This document shows positions 24,217-32,955 of a stretch of DNA of 37,680 nt, piece by piece (positions within the stretch are counted from its first letter, which is position 1; every line of letters begins with the position of its first letter). Origin of the DNA: DTU089 sp002440045 (GTDB lineage: Bacteria > Bacillota > Clostridia > Oscillospirales > Acutalibacteraceae); the NCBI GenBank assembly GCA_937885695.1, contig CALABP010000004.1:1-37680 (forward strand). The letters are read 5' to 3'. The notes beneath the pieces are model-generated. The model worked only from the letters and a program-made list of their open reading frames with translations, had not been told where the DNA came from and did no database searches. The position numbers and the translations under genes are program-made.

Positions 24217-27200
24217 TTAATAATCAATTTCAAGTGCCATGCAAAGTACTCTTCTTGCGTCTGTTACGGTTATTTTGCCGTCGCCGTCAACATCGCATAT
24301 CTTAACGTCGCCTTCGCTTACGGGCACTATTTCAAGAGCCATCTGCAAAATAAGTCTTGCGTCCGCGGTCTCAATCTTGCCGTTGCGGTCAGCGTCGCCG
24401 AGAAGCGTTGATTTTTGAATTGCAAACGAGTCTATTTTTTCTGCCGCGCCGTCTTTTACCATATACGCGTCAAAGTAAAGAGAGCTGCCCGAAACCCTTA
24501 TGCCCGCAAAAACGGGAGCGTCGGCGTCTACAATCTTTTCCGCCCTCGGGAAGAGCTTGTCGGTTTCGGCGTTGCTTTTTGCTATATAGTTTTTGCAGCC
24601 CGAAGCGCCGTCTATGGCATAGATTGTTCCGTCGGGGTTGTTATAAGCGTCATATTCTGCGCCGTATGCCGAAACCTTGCCCATATCAACGTCAACAACC
24701 TTGTTGCCGTTCATAGCGCCCGTTCTGAGATAAACGTGGTCGTGACCCTGGAAAACAACATCAATTCCAAGCTCGGGCATAAGCGTCGCAAACTGATTGC
24801 GCATAGCGACAACCTCGCTGTCGTCAAAGTGCGAACCGTTTGAATATATCGCCTTATGAAGCACAACAACCTTCCAGTCTGCATCGGAAGCCTGCGCATC
24901 GGACTTGAGCCAATTAAGCTGCTCTTCGCCGAGACCGTTTTTATCTGCATCATTTGTGTTGAGCATTATAAAGTGAACGTTGTTGTAGTCAAACGAATAG
25001 TAATATCCGCTTTCGCTGTTCTGCGAAACAGAGTCCGGAAGAACAAAGTTGTCGTCAAGAGCAAAATCGCCTTTAGCCTCGTGGTTGCCCGCAACAGGCA
25101 TTATGGGTGTTGAAAGAAGCTCTTTTGAGCAGTTAAAGAAATACTTCCAATAGTTAACGTTGCTGCCCTCGTCAACCATATCGCCCGAATGAACTATAAG
25201 GTCGGCATCGGGATAAAGCCCTTTCGCCGCAGAAAGAACGCGATTTACAATAGCATACTGCTTTTCGTTCTGACCCTGGCTGTCGGTAAGATGAAGGAAT
25301 GTAACCTCGTCTGAGCCGTCTGCGGTTTTGATAATGCCGCTTTCGCTCCACCAACCGCGGCTTTCGCTGCCTACTCTGTAAGCATATACGCTGTCCTTTT
25401 TAAGACCCTCAATTTTAACGGTATGTCTGTTAAGATGAAGCGTAAACGGAAGTATTCCGATTATTCCGAGGTCAACGCCCGGGAACGTTCTGTCTTTTGC
25501 GGTTGTTTCTTTTGTCAGTGTAAGATATGACGGATAGCCCGCTTTGCCCTTAAAGCGCGGTGTCTGCGTTTCGCTTTTAAGCTCTACTATTTCAATATCG
25601 GCACTGTCGAGAGTGTATTTTGAATACCAGCTGATGTTTCTTGTGGTTTCGCTGTTGTTGCCGAGCGAAACAGAGATAAGCGCGGGCAGACGGTAATTGT
25701 CAACGGTTGCTTCAACCGCGCATTTTCTGTCGTTTACTCTGCCGTTGTGGTCGCCCTTAAACGTGGGGTTCGTATCAGAACCGAAGTCCTGTATAACGTG
25801 AGCAAAGGTGTGACCCCATGCCTCATACTGGCTTTCGGTAAGATATTCTTCCATAATATTGCCGAGAACGCCGTCTATAGAGCCGCCCTTTAACACGCCG
25901 AGCTTGTCGAGCATTTTAAGAGCCGCGTTTACAAGCTGTAAATATGTTGTTTGGGACTTTCTGTCGGTTATGCCCTCGGACTCAAGAGCGTCTTTAATTA
26001 TTTTTGTAACGTTGCCTTTAAAATCATCGCCGAATGCAGCAGTGATTATATCAAGAGCAAGCTGAGTGTAGCCGCCCGCAACGGGGAAATAGCCCGCGAA
26101 GAGCTTGTCGGCGTTAACATAAAGTCCCGAAAGAATTTCGTCCTGCAAAAGCTTATCGACAATAAGCTCATAAAGCTTATCAAACACTTTTTTGCCGAGG
26201 TCGCCGTTTTCAAAGCGGTCGATAACATCCTGCATAAAGGGGTCGCTTATATCTTCGTCGCCCTGACCCATCTGTGTAAATACAATAATTACAACATCGC
26301 CGAATGTGCCGGGCTTATTGGGGTCGCCGTAGCCGTATTCGTCATAAAGCGTTAAGCAGGGATATTCCGAAACCGGCATATCGCAAAGCTCGTCGATTAT
26401 TGCATAAAGCGTGTTAAGAGTGTATTCGGGGTCTTCAATATACTTTTTGTCTATCTGCTCGCCGAGGTCGTTTACAAACGACATAATGTTCTTGGAAACT
26501 GCGCCGAGCGAGTGAGAATAAAGAAAATCTTCAATATCAAAGAAGCCGTTAATGTAATTTACAATGCCGCCCTGCTCTGAAATATCTGTAAACAGGTTGC
26601 CGAGCATCGGCCCGAGAAGCGTGCGGACATAGCCCTTTGCACCGTCACCGAACATATAGTTGAATGAAAAAGTCTCTCTGTAGGGCTGTTTGTACGTTAC
26701 GCCCTTTGAAGTAACGGGAAGAACGCTATCGCAGTCGGCAGTTTCATAATTGAGTGTTACATTGCCTGTAATGCTTGTGTTAAAAGAAGCAAAACGGATA
26801 TAATGCGGGAACTCTATAAGAGAGTTTGTCTGGAGGTCGTAAAGCACCTCGCCGTTGTCGTTTATGTGCTTTGCAACGTCGTTTGAGTGGGAGTGACCGG
26901 TGAATATATAGTGAAGTCCCGCGTCTGCAAGGGTTTCGCTTACTTCAAGATAGTTGTCAAGCACAAAGCCCTGAAGTATTGTTGCCTGAGACTCATAGTG
27001 CGGAACAAGGCTCCAGTGGTCAACAGCTATCGGGGTCTGACCCTTTTTCTTAGCTGTTTCAAGCTCGTTCAAAACCCACTGCATAACGCCCTCGGTGTAA
27101 TTGCCGCCGGTTTCGTGGCCGTCTTTTCCGTCAGAAGTATTGTCAAAGCTGTACTTGCCTCCGTCAATAAATATAAGTCTGTAGCCGTCAAGCTCGGCGG

Positions 27201-27780
27201 CATATGAAAGCTGACCCGCAACCTCGCCGTCTTTCGGAACGTATGCGGAAACAGCATGGTCATAACCGAGGTTAGCGTAAATCTCGCGGAACTCTTCGGG
27301 GAGCGTGGACCTTACGGAAACCGCGCTTTCGCCGTTTTCAAAAGAAGAGGCGTTATAGTTATTTATATCGTGGTTGCCGTTTATAACGAACACCTCAATG
27401 CCCGTTTCTTTCTCAAACTCTTCAAGGCGTTTTGCAAAAGCCTTGTGGCCCTCGTATTCGCCGTTTCTTGTAAGGTCGCCCGGAATAATGACATATTTAA
27501 GTCCTTTATCCTCGGCGGCTTTTTTGAAAGCGGCAAAAGCCGAATCAAGAATGCCTTCTTCGTTGATATACTGTTTGTTGCCGCCTTTTGCAAACGCTTC
27601 AAATGCGGCTGTATCCGCCATATACTCCTGCGGATAATAGTGAACGTCGGACATAATACCGAATTTAAGCTCATCGCTTGCGGCAGACACCGCTATAGTT
27701 GAAAGCGGCACAAGTCCTAAAACCATTGCCACGGTAATAATTACCGACAGCACTCTTTTTGATACCGATATTTTCCTCAT
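24217..27780 (-). CDS. Secreted double metallophosphoesterase with C-terminal dockerin (1187 aa)
   Basis: Signal peptide residues 1-33. First calcineurin-type phosphoesterase domain: SDVHYYP (D45, H47), PGDLTRNGE (D102), GNHD (135-138), AVDHWS and FTGHSHSND. A mostly helical middle (about 390-690) has no family I recognise. A fibronectin-like domain resembling the purple acid phosphatase N-domain follows (about 695-825, VKIEGLKKDSVYAYRVG). The second phosphoesterase domain shows HLTDSQ (about 830), HSGDMVDEG, PVAGNHEAKG, VVLHKAIYS and FQGHDHVYLR (about 1011). Residues 1127-1187 are a dockerin with loops DADRNGKIETAD and DVDGDGKITVTD. All metal ligands of both catalytic domains appear intact. 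GGAGG lies seven bases before the ATG, 17 bases after the GH3 stop. It probably hydrolyses phosphomono- or diesters outside the cell. Confidence 0.92.
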   Translation of the reverse strand: MRKISVSKRVLSVIITVAMVLGLVPLSTIAVSAASDELKFGIMSDVHYYPQEYMADTAAFEAFAKGGNKQYINEEGILDSAFAAFKKAAEDKGLKYVIIPGDLTRNGEYEGHKAFAKRLEEFEKETGIEVFVINGNHDINNYNASSFENGESAVSVRSTLPEEFREIYANLGYDHAVSAYVPKDGEVAGQLSYAAELDGYRLIFIDGGKYSFDNTSDGKDGHETGGNYTEGVMQWVLNELETAKKKGQTPIAVDHWSLVPHYESQATILQGFVLDNYLEVSETLADAGLHYIFTGHSHSNDVAKHINDNGEVLYDLQTNSLIEFPHYIRFASFNTSITGNVTLNYETADCDSVLPVTSKGVTYKQPYRETFSFNYMFGDGAKGYVRTLLGPMLGNLFTDISEQGGIVNYINGFFDIEDFLYSHSLGAVSKNIMSFVNDLGEQIDKKYIEDPEYTLNTLYAIIDELCDMPVSEYPCLTLYDEYGYGDPNKPGTFGDVVIIVFTQMGQGDEDISDPFMQDVIDRFENGDLGKKVFDKLYELIVDKLLQDEILSGLYVNADKLFAGYFPVAGGYTQLALDIITAAFGDDFKGNVTKIIKDALESEGITDRKSQTTYLQLVNAALKMLDKLGVLKGGSIDGVLGNIMEEYLTESQYEAWGHTFAHVIQDFGSDTNPTFKGDHNGRVNDRKCAVEATVDNYRLPALISVSLGNNSETTRNISWYSKYTLDSADIEIVELKSETQTPRFKGKAGYPSYLTLTKETTAKDRTFPGVDLGIIGILPFTLHLNRHTVKIEGLKKDSVYAYRVGSESRGWWSESGIIKTADGSDEVTFLHLTDSQGQNEKQYAIVNRVLSAAKGLYPDADLIVHSGDMVDEGSNVNYWKYFFNCSKELLSTPIMPVAGNHEAKGDFALDDNFVLPDSVSQNSESGYYYSFDYNNVHFIMLNTNDADKNGLGEEQLNWLKSDAQASDADWKVVVLHKAIYSNGSHFDDSEVVAMRNQFATLMPELGIDVVFQGHDHVYLRTGAMNGNKVVDVDMGKVSAYGAEYDAYNNPDGTIYAIDGASGCKNYIAKSNAETDKLFPRAEKIVDADAPVFAGIRVSGSSLYFDAYMVKDGAAEKIDSFAIQKSTLLGDADRNGKIETADARLILQMALEIVPVSEGDVKICDVDGDGKITVTDARRVLCMALEIDY

Positions 27781-27797
27781 TACATTACCTCCGCAAA

Positions 27798-30245
27798 TTA
27801 CATTGTTTTAAACAGTCCCGGCAGCTTCATAAGCGCAGACGGAATGTTTTTCAATATTTTAACAAGACTTCCGGTTAAGGGCTTGTCGTTCAAAAAGTCG
27901 CAAAGACCTTCTGCCATTTCTTCGTTGAATACGCCAGAGCTCATTGTGATAAAGCAGCGTATCGGAATCTGGAACGCCGTGCAGCGCATCATTTCGCTGT
28001 TAATTCCGCCTCCGCCTATTTTTTCAAGGAGCGCCGTAATAAGGCTTATAACCTTTTCGCCGCGCACGCTCGAAGCGGCATATTCAAGCGGGCACGAAAC
28101 GTCAATCGGAAGCGACATATCTCTTTCGCTTTCGGGAATGGGAAAGCCTAAAACCGCCTCAAATGACGAATCCGAAACCTCCGCGGGGTCGCCCGTGTAA
28201 TATTCCGGTGCGGACTTTCTGTAATCGGGAACCTCTACATCGTTTGAAGAAGTAACCGAAACCGTTTTTGTGAGCTTAATATCTCTTGAAGAAGCGCCGA
28301 TTAAAATGCCGTATTCGCCGCTTTCAACGTGCCAATCGCCAATATTTACGTTGTAATAAGCAAAACTGCGCTTTGAAAGTTCAAGCTCGACCGTTTTTTC
28401 TTCGCCAGCTTCAAGGAACACTTTTTTAAATCCTTTAAGCTCTTTTTCGGCTTTGAAAATTTTGCTTTCGGGCGGCGCGACATAAAGCTGTGCCACCTCT
28501 GCGCCGGCTCTGTCGCCGATATTTTTAATCTTAAAGCTTACTTTAAGAATATCGTTATCGGTAATTTCATCGCTTGAAAGCTTCAAATCGGAATATTCAA
28601 AATCCGTATACGAAAGGCCGAAGCCGAACGGGAACAAAACATCTTTTTTAACCTTGTCGTAATATCTGTAGCCTATAAAAATGCTTTCGCGGTATTCAAC
28701 CGAAAGAAATGTTCCCGGGAAGTTTTTGCGCGCAGGCGTATCGTCTAAAGAGAGCGGATAAGTCTCGGAAAGCTTGCCCGAGGGGTTCACCTTGCCCGAA
28801 AGCACGTCAACCGCCGCGCTTCCGCTTGCCTGGCCGCCGAGCATACAGTTAAGAACGCCTTTTACTTCATTAAGCCACGGCATTGTAACCGCAGAGCCGC
28901 CCGAAAGCACAACAACCGTGTTTTTGTTTGCGGCGCAAACGGCTTTAATAAGCTCGTTGTGCGACGGCGGAAGCTCAATATGCTTTCTGTCAAAGCCTTC
29001 GGACTCATAAACCTCGGTAAGACCCGCAAAAACGACGGCAACATCGGCTTTTTTTGCAAGCGCCGCCGCAGCCGAAATCATATTTTCGTCGGGCACGTCG
29101 GTCGCCTTGTCATATCCTCTTGAATACGCAACCCTAAAGCCCTCTTTCAAGAACTCCGTGTATGCGTCGTCAATTTTGGTGGGATTAATAAGAGAGCTGC
29201 CCGCGCCCTGATAACGCGGATTTTTCGCCATTTCGCCTATTACGGCAATCTTTTTCTTCTTGTCAAGCGGCAAAACGCCGTCGTTTTTAAGAAGAACGGC
29301 AGACTGCGAAGCAATCTTTCTTGCAAGAGTGTGATGCGCCGCCATATCGCACTCGGCGTTTTCGGTAAGATTTTCGGCGCTCTTGAAAATAAGGTCAAGA
29401 ATTGTATCGACGTTATTGTCAAGCACTTCCATAGGAAGCGTTCCGTTTTCGACCGCTTCGACTATTTTTTGCGGATTATATCCGCCGGAGCTCGGCATTT
29501 CAAGGTTCTGCCCGGCTTTAAGACCCTCGGCAATATCGTTTTCTGCGCCCCAATCGGTAACAACAAGTCCGTTATAGCCCCAATCTTTTCTCAAAACGTC
29601 AGAAAGAAGCCATTTGTTTTCGGCGCAGTATGTGCCGTTAATTTTGTTATAAGCATTCATAACCGTCCACGGCGACGCTTGTTTTACGCATATCTCAAAC
29701 GCGGTGAGATATATTTCGCGCATTGTGCGTTCGTCAGCAACGGAGCTTATGGTCATTCGGCGGCATTCCTGGTTATTGAGTGCAAAGTGCTTGAGCGACG
29801 TACCGACGCCGCGGCTCTGAACGCCGTTTATAAATGCGGCTCCCATATTTCCCGCAAGAAACGGGTCCTCTGAAAAATATTCAAAGTTTCTGCCGCACAA
29901 AGGCGAGCGCTTCATATTTACGCCCGGTCCCAAAAGGACGCTCACCTGCTCCTTTTTACATTCGTCGCCGAGAGCTTTGCCCATTTCGAGTAAAAGCTCC
30001 GGGTCCCACGAGCTTGCGGTAAGCGACGCTGTAGGAAAGCATGTTGCAGGCACGCTGTTGCCGAGAACATCGCCTGCGGCGGTTTTGTCCTGGCGCTGTT
30101 TTCTGAGGCCGTGCGGGCCGTCGGTTACCATAATTGACGGAATGCCGAGCCTTTCAACATCGACAAGATGCCAAAAATCCTTGCCCGAGCAAAGCGCCGC
30201 TTTTTCTTCAAGAGAAAGCTTTGCCGTAAGTTCAGCGTATTTCAT
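27798..30245 (-). CDS. Glycoside hydrolase family 3, beta-glucosidase type (815 aa)
   Basis: Retaining glycosidase. MVTDGPHGLRKQ, RNFEYFSEDPFLAG and KHFALNNQECRR mark the barrel; the nucleophile is the Asp in GLVVTDWGAE (about residue 230). The acid/base Glu is in YESEGFDRKHIELP (about 415) of the second domain. A fibronectin-III-like domain (about 555-660, AGAEVAQLYVAPP) follows, then about 130 extra residues of unknown kind at the C-terminus (from SAPEYYTGDPAEV on). There is no signal peptide, so it acts in the cytoplasm on imported oligosaccharides. AAGGAGG precedes the ATG. First gene of the GH3-phosphoesterase-oxidoreductase-surface protein run. The exact sugar specificity cannot be read. 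Confidence 0.93.
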   Translation of the reverse strand: MKYAELTAKLSLEEKAALCSGKDFWHLVDVERLGIPSIMVTDGPHGLRKQRQDKTAAGDVLGNSVPATCFPTASLTASSWDPELLLEMGKALGDECKKEQVSVLLGPGVNMKRSPLCGRNFEYFSEDPFLAGNMGAAFINGVQSRGVGTSLKHFALNNQECRRMTISSVADERTMREIYLTAFEICVKQASPWTVMNAYNKINGTYCAENKWLLSDVLRKDWGYNGLVVTDWGAENDIAEGLKAGQNLEMPSSGGYNPQKIVEAVENGTLPMEVLDNNVDTILDLIFKSAENLTENAECDMAAHHTLARKIASQSAVLLKNDGVLPLDKKKKIAVIGEMAKNPRYQGAGSSLINPTKIDDAYTEFLKEGFRVAYSRGYDKATDVPDENMISAAAALAKKADVAVVFAGLTEVYESEGFDRKHIELPPSHNELIKAVCAANKNTVVVLSGGSAVTMPWLNEVKGVLNCMLGGQASGSAAVDVLSGKVNPSGKLSETYPLSLDDTPARKNFPGTFLSVEYRESIFIGYRYYDKVKKDVLFPFGFGLSYTDFEYSDLKLSSDEITDNDILKVSFKIKNIGDRAGAEVAQLYVAPPESKIFKAEKELKGFKKVFLEAGEEKTVELELSKRSFAYYNVNIGDWHVESGEYGILIGASSRDIKLTKTVSVTSSNDVEVPDYRKSAPEYYTGDPAEVSDSSFEAVLGFPIPESERDMSLPIDVSCPLEYAASSVRGEKVISLITALLEKIGGGGINSEMMRCTAFQIPIRCFITMSSGVFNEEMAEGLCDFLNDKPLTGSLVKILKNIPSALMKLPGLFKTM

Positions 30246-30308
30246 CGGTATCCTCCTTAAAAGTATTATTTTTTATATTTTTGAAATAATATCGACGAGG
30301 TGATATTT

Positions 30309-30458
30309 TTGAAAAACAAAAAGACAAAAAACAGAGATAACTCTGCAATAAAGGCGTTTAAGCCGAAATTCAACGATATTAAAAGCGACACCGACGGCTC
30401 TTACACAGGCACGCCCGAAAAAGGCGAAAAGCCCGTGCAGGACGCCGACGACCTTTAA
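30309..30458 (+). CDS. Small hydrophilic protein, 49 aa, TTG start
   Basis: A short frame beginning with TTG behind GAGGTGAT at ideal spacing encodes MKNKKTKNRDNSAI, then FNDIKSDTDGSYTGTP, and ends PVQDADDL before TAA. The lysine-rich N-terminus and the acidic C-terminus with no hydrophobic stretch suggest a soluble cytoplasmic protein. The GSYTG-P...PVQDADDL ending resembles small hypothetical proteins I recall from other Clostridia, but I cannot verify this here. It is divergent from the GH3 gene (63-base shared upstream region) and convergent with the ATPase-like gene. Function unknown. Confidence 0.7.
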   Translation: MKNKKTKNRDNSAIKAFKPKFNDIKSDTDGSYTGTPEKGEKPVQDADDL

Positions 30459-30472
30459 ACTGTTAATTGAGA

Positions 30473-30528
30473 GCGCCTATACCTGCGCTTAGTTTGCCGA
30501 TAATATAATTATTATTGTATAGCGGCGC
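30473..30528. terminator. Possible terminator between the small protein and the ATPase-like gene
   Basis: GCGCCTATAC (30473-30482) pairs with GTATA-GC-GGCGC (30517-30528) with a two-base bulge and a long AT-rich loop that can itself fold. Only weak T-rich sequence (ATTTATTT) follows on the plus strand. Low certainty. Confidence 0.3.
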
Positions 30529-30533
30529 CCGAT

Positions 30534-32936
30534 TTATTTAACCTTTGAAGCGAGCGCCGAAATCAGCGTAAACACAAGCTGTGTTATAACAAGCTGAGCG
30601 CACGAAAGCGTTCTTATACCCGAAACAAACGCAAGAGACGCCACAATTGCAATGCCGACGCCGCAAGCACCCGCCTGAATTATGCCTGTAAGGTGCTTTG
30701 CCTTGCCAAGCGACAGCGCGGCTTTTACGCACTCAAGAAAACTGCCTTCGTATTCGCTGTGCATAAGCGACGCTTTTGCCGCAGAGCGCACTTCTTTTTT
30801 GTATGTATCAAGTATATCCGACGAAACCGCACTTAAAACCTTTATTCCGCTTTGCGGCACACCCAATGCGGCGGAGAGCATTTCATCTGTGATGTTTGCG
30901 TCGTCGGAGCGCACAAGAATCGAAAGTCCGCTTTTTTCTATCGCGCGAAGGCGCTCGGCATTTTTCTCGTTAACGCCGTAGCTTACGATAAACATTGCCG
31001 CAAGCTTGCCTTCGATAGCAAGAAACAGCGGATATCTGCCGTCGTGCAAAAAGTGTGAATATGTGGCTTTGTCGGGAACTTCGACATTATGGTTTCTAAG
31101 AAGGTCTTCACTGCCGACAAGCACGCGCCTGTTGCGAAGCCACGCCGAAAGCCCCAGCTTATCTTCATAAACGAGCGTATCCGCTTCGGGCAAAAGCTCC
31201 GTCCTGCCGAGAACAACTCTTTTAAAAAGCTCGCCGAGCGGACCTTTTGAAGCGACCGCCAAAGCCGCCGTGTCAAGTATTGCTTCGTCGGGGCTCATTG
31301 AATGATACGTTCTTATGCCGTGTATATTCCCGCTTTGACCGTCAAAAATATCGTTCGCGTCAACGGCTACGGCATTTGACGAAGAGCATTCGCGAAAGCT
31401 CTCCCAACCGGAGATTATTCCGCCGCGTGTTTTAAGCTCTTTTGACGTCCTTTTTATTGAAAGCGCGTCCGCAAAGAACGAAGAATACGGCACGCCCACG
31501 CAAAACGCCGCCGAAAGCGCGGCAACCGAATAAAATATATCTTTTTCTATTAAAAGCGTAACTGCGGCAATTATAAAAGAAGCCGCAAATACTATCGGAA
31601 CCGTTCTTTTGTTAACATCGTCCGCCGGATAATATTTTGAAGAATACTCTAAGAATTTGCCGGGGAAAAGAGTTTTTTGCGAAGAAAGAATTTGCGGCTC
31701 GTCAAGAAGAAGCCCTCTGCCTATTTCAAAGGCGGTATCTTCTTTGTCTATATCGCCTATTGAATAAAGCTCGTTTTCGCTTATACCCGAAAAATTCTTT
31801 TTAATTCTGCCGTACTCAAGAAAATCCGCCGCAGAGCAAAGCGTCAGCGGCAAAAGAGCCGCGGCTGAATACATATGAAGTCCGCTTTCAAACGGCGCGG
31901 CTTTAAAAAACAGTACAACGCCGTAAATAAACGACACAAGCGCCGCAAGAGACGCGCCCGAATTCCTGTTAAATTTAAAAGTAAAAGCGCCTTTTAAGCC
32001 GTCCGCAAAATTTTTGCGGCATGAAAAAACCGAGAGCGCGCTGAAAACAATATTCAGCGAAAGCAAAACCGTCTCATTGAACTTTGAAAGCGAAGCTAAA
32101 ACCGAAATAATCAAAAGAAGAAGTACGCATAAGCCCCCAGAGACTGCCCCAAAAAGCGCGGCTGTTCTTTTTTTCTTTAAAAAGTAGCTGACTTTAAACT
32201 TATCGTTAACAGAACGGTATTCGTCTATTCCGTATTTGCCCGAGTCGGATTCCTCCGTACTGTCCGAAATTTCGTTGCTGAGCACAAATTCGGCGGCTTT
32301 TTCGCGGCGCTTTTTTATAAGCTCCTCTTCAACCTCGGCTTCGTCCACAACGGGCACATCGGCGCCCTCGTTAAAGCCCTCGAATGTAAGCTGAGAGTCG
32401 TCCTCGTCGGGAAGCTCCGTTTCGTGAGCGTTCCCGTTAGTAACGGCAAGCGACCTTAACCCCACGGTGCGCGTGTTTCCGTCTGCCGCCGCCTGTTCTT
32501 CATTCAAAAGCTCGTCTGAAACTATCGTCGGAATAGGCTGAAGCTCAACGGTGTTTTTAAAAACGCCCTCGCGCTTTATAAATCCGCCGCGTTCAAACGG
32601 CTCGTTTTCTGAAACGATGGCGTGCTCGGCGGTTTTTTCAAGATTTTGAACAGGTCTGTTCAAAAATCTTTCACGGTATTTGTCGCTTTCAAGCGTGCCG
32701 AATACGCGCGTTTTTTTGTCGGCGTCGGACTTTTCTACATTTTTTGTTTTAATTTTGTGCTCTGCGTTTTCGTTATAGGTAGGACGCGGGTCAACGGATT
32801 CGGCTTTTTTCTGCGAAACCGTTTCCTCGGGTTTTTCACTTTCGCTTTCGTCACTGACTATACCGCTGTCACGCAACAGCTCATCTATCTCTTCAAGAGA
32901 CCATTTTCTCGGTTCATTGTAAAGGCCGTCTGCCAT
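30534..32936 (-). CDS. P1-type ATPase-like membrane protein lacking catalytic motifs (800 aa)
   Basis: The hydrophobic pattern is four helices (about 260-366), two helices (about 443-485), a soluble block (about 490-735) and two final helices (about 752-797). This is the 4+2+2 plan of P1-type ATPases. Sequence landmarks also align: the KRTSKELKTRGGIISGWESF stretch before the phosphorylation site, VAVDANDIFDG in the place of VVFDKTGTLTEG (D526 kept, KTGT lost), NRRVLVGSEDLL as in the nucleotide domain, and IEKSGLSILVRSDDANITDE in the place of the TGDN hinge. The actuator region is short and has no TGES; the membrane CPC site reads FCVGVP. So it should not pump by the normal cycle. Residues 1-255 are an added soluble, highly charged domain. 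GGGGGAG precedes the ATG, 20 bases after rlmB, in the parA-parB-serS-rlmB run. Confidence 0.8.
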   Translation of the reverse strand: MADGLYNEPRKWSLEEIDELLRDSGIVSDESESEKPEETVSQKKAESVDPRPTYNENAEHKIKTKNVEKSDADKKTRVFGTLESDKYRERFLNRPVQNLEKTAEHAIVSENEPFERGGFIKREGVFKNTVELQPIPTIVSDELLNEEQAAADGNTRTVGLRSLAVTNGNAHETELPDEDDSQLTFEGFNEGADVPVVDEAEVEEELIKKRREKAAEFVLSNEISDSTEESDSGKYGIDEYRSVNDKFKVSYFLKKKRTAALFGAVSGGLCVLLLLIISVLASLSKFNETVLLSLNIVFSALSVFSCRKNFADGLKGAFTFKFNRNSGASLAALVSFIYGVVLFFKAAPFESGLHMYSAAALLPLTLCSAADFLEYGRIKKNFSGISENELYSIGDIDKEDTAFEIGRGLLLDEPQILSSQKTLFPGKFLEYSSKYYPADDVNKRTVPIVFAASFIIAAVTLLIEKDIFYSVAALSAAFCVGVPYSSFFADALSIKRTSKELKTRGGIISGWESFRECSSSNAVAVDANDIFDGQSGNIHGIRTYHSMSPDEAILDTAALAVASKGPLGELFKRVVLGRTELLPEADTLVYEDKLGLSAWLRNRRVLVGSEDLLRNHNVEVPDKATYSHFLHDGRYPLFLAIEGKLAAMFIVSYGVNEKNAERLRAIEKSGLSILVRSDDANITDEMLSAALGVPQSGIKVLSAVSSDILDTYKKEVRSAAKASLMHSEYEGSFLECVKAALSLGKAKHLTGIIQAGACGVGIAIVASLAFVSGIRTLSCAQLVITQLVFTLISALASKVK

Positions 32937-32955
32937 ATCTTCTCCCCCGACCGAA

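Noticed and set aside
23332..24411. Plus-strand ORF of 359 codons
   Set aside because: It lies opposite the oxidoreductase gene, whose family motifs are certain; the product is basic and Cys/Phe-rich with no motif.
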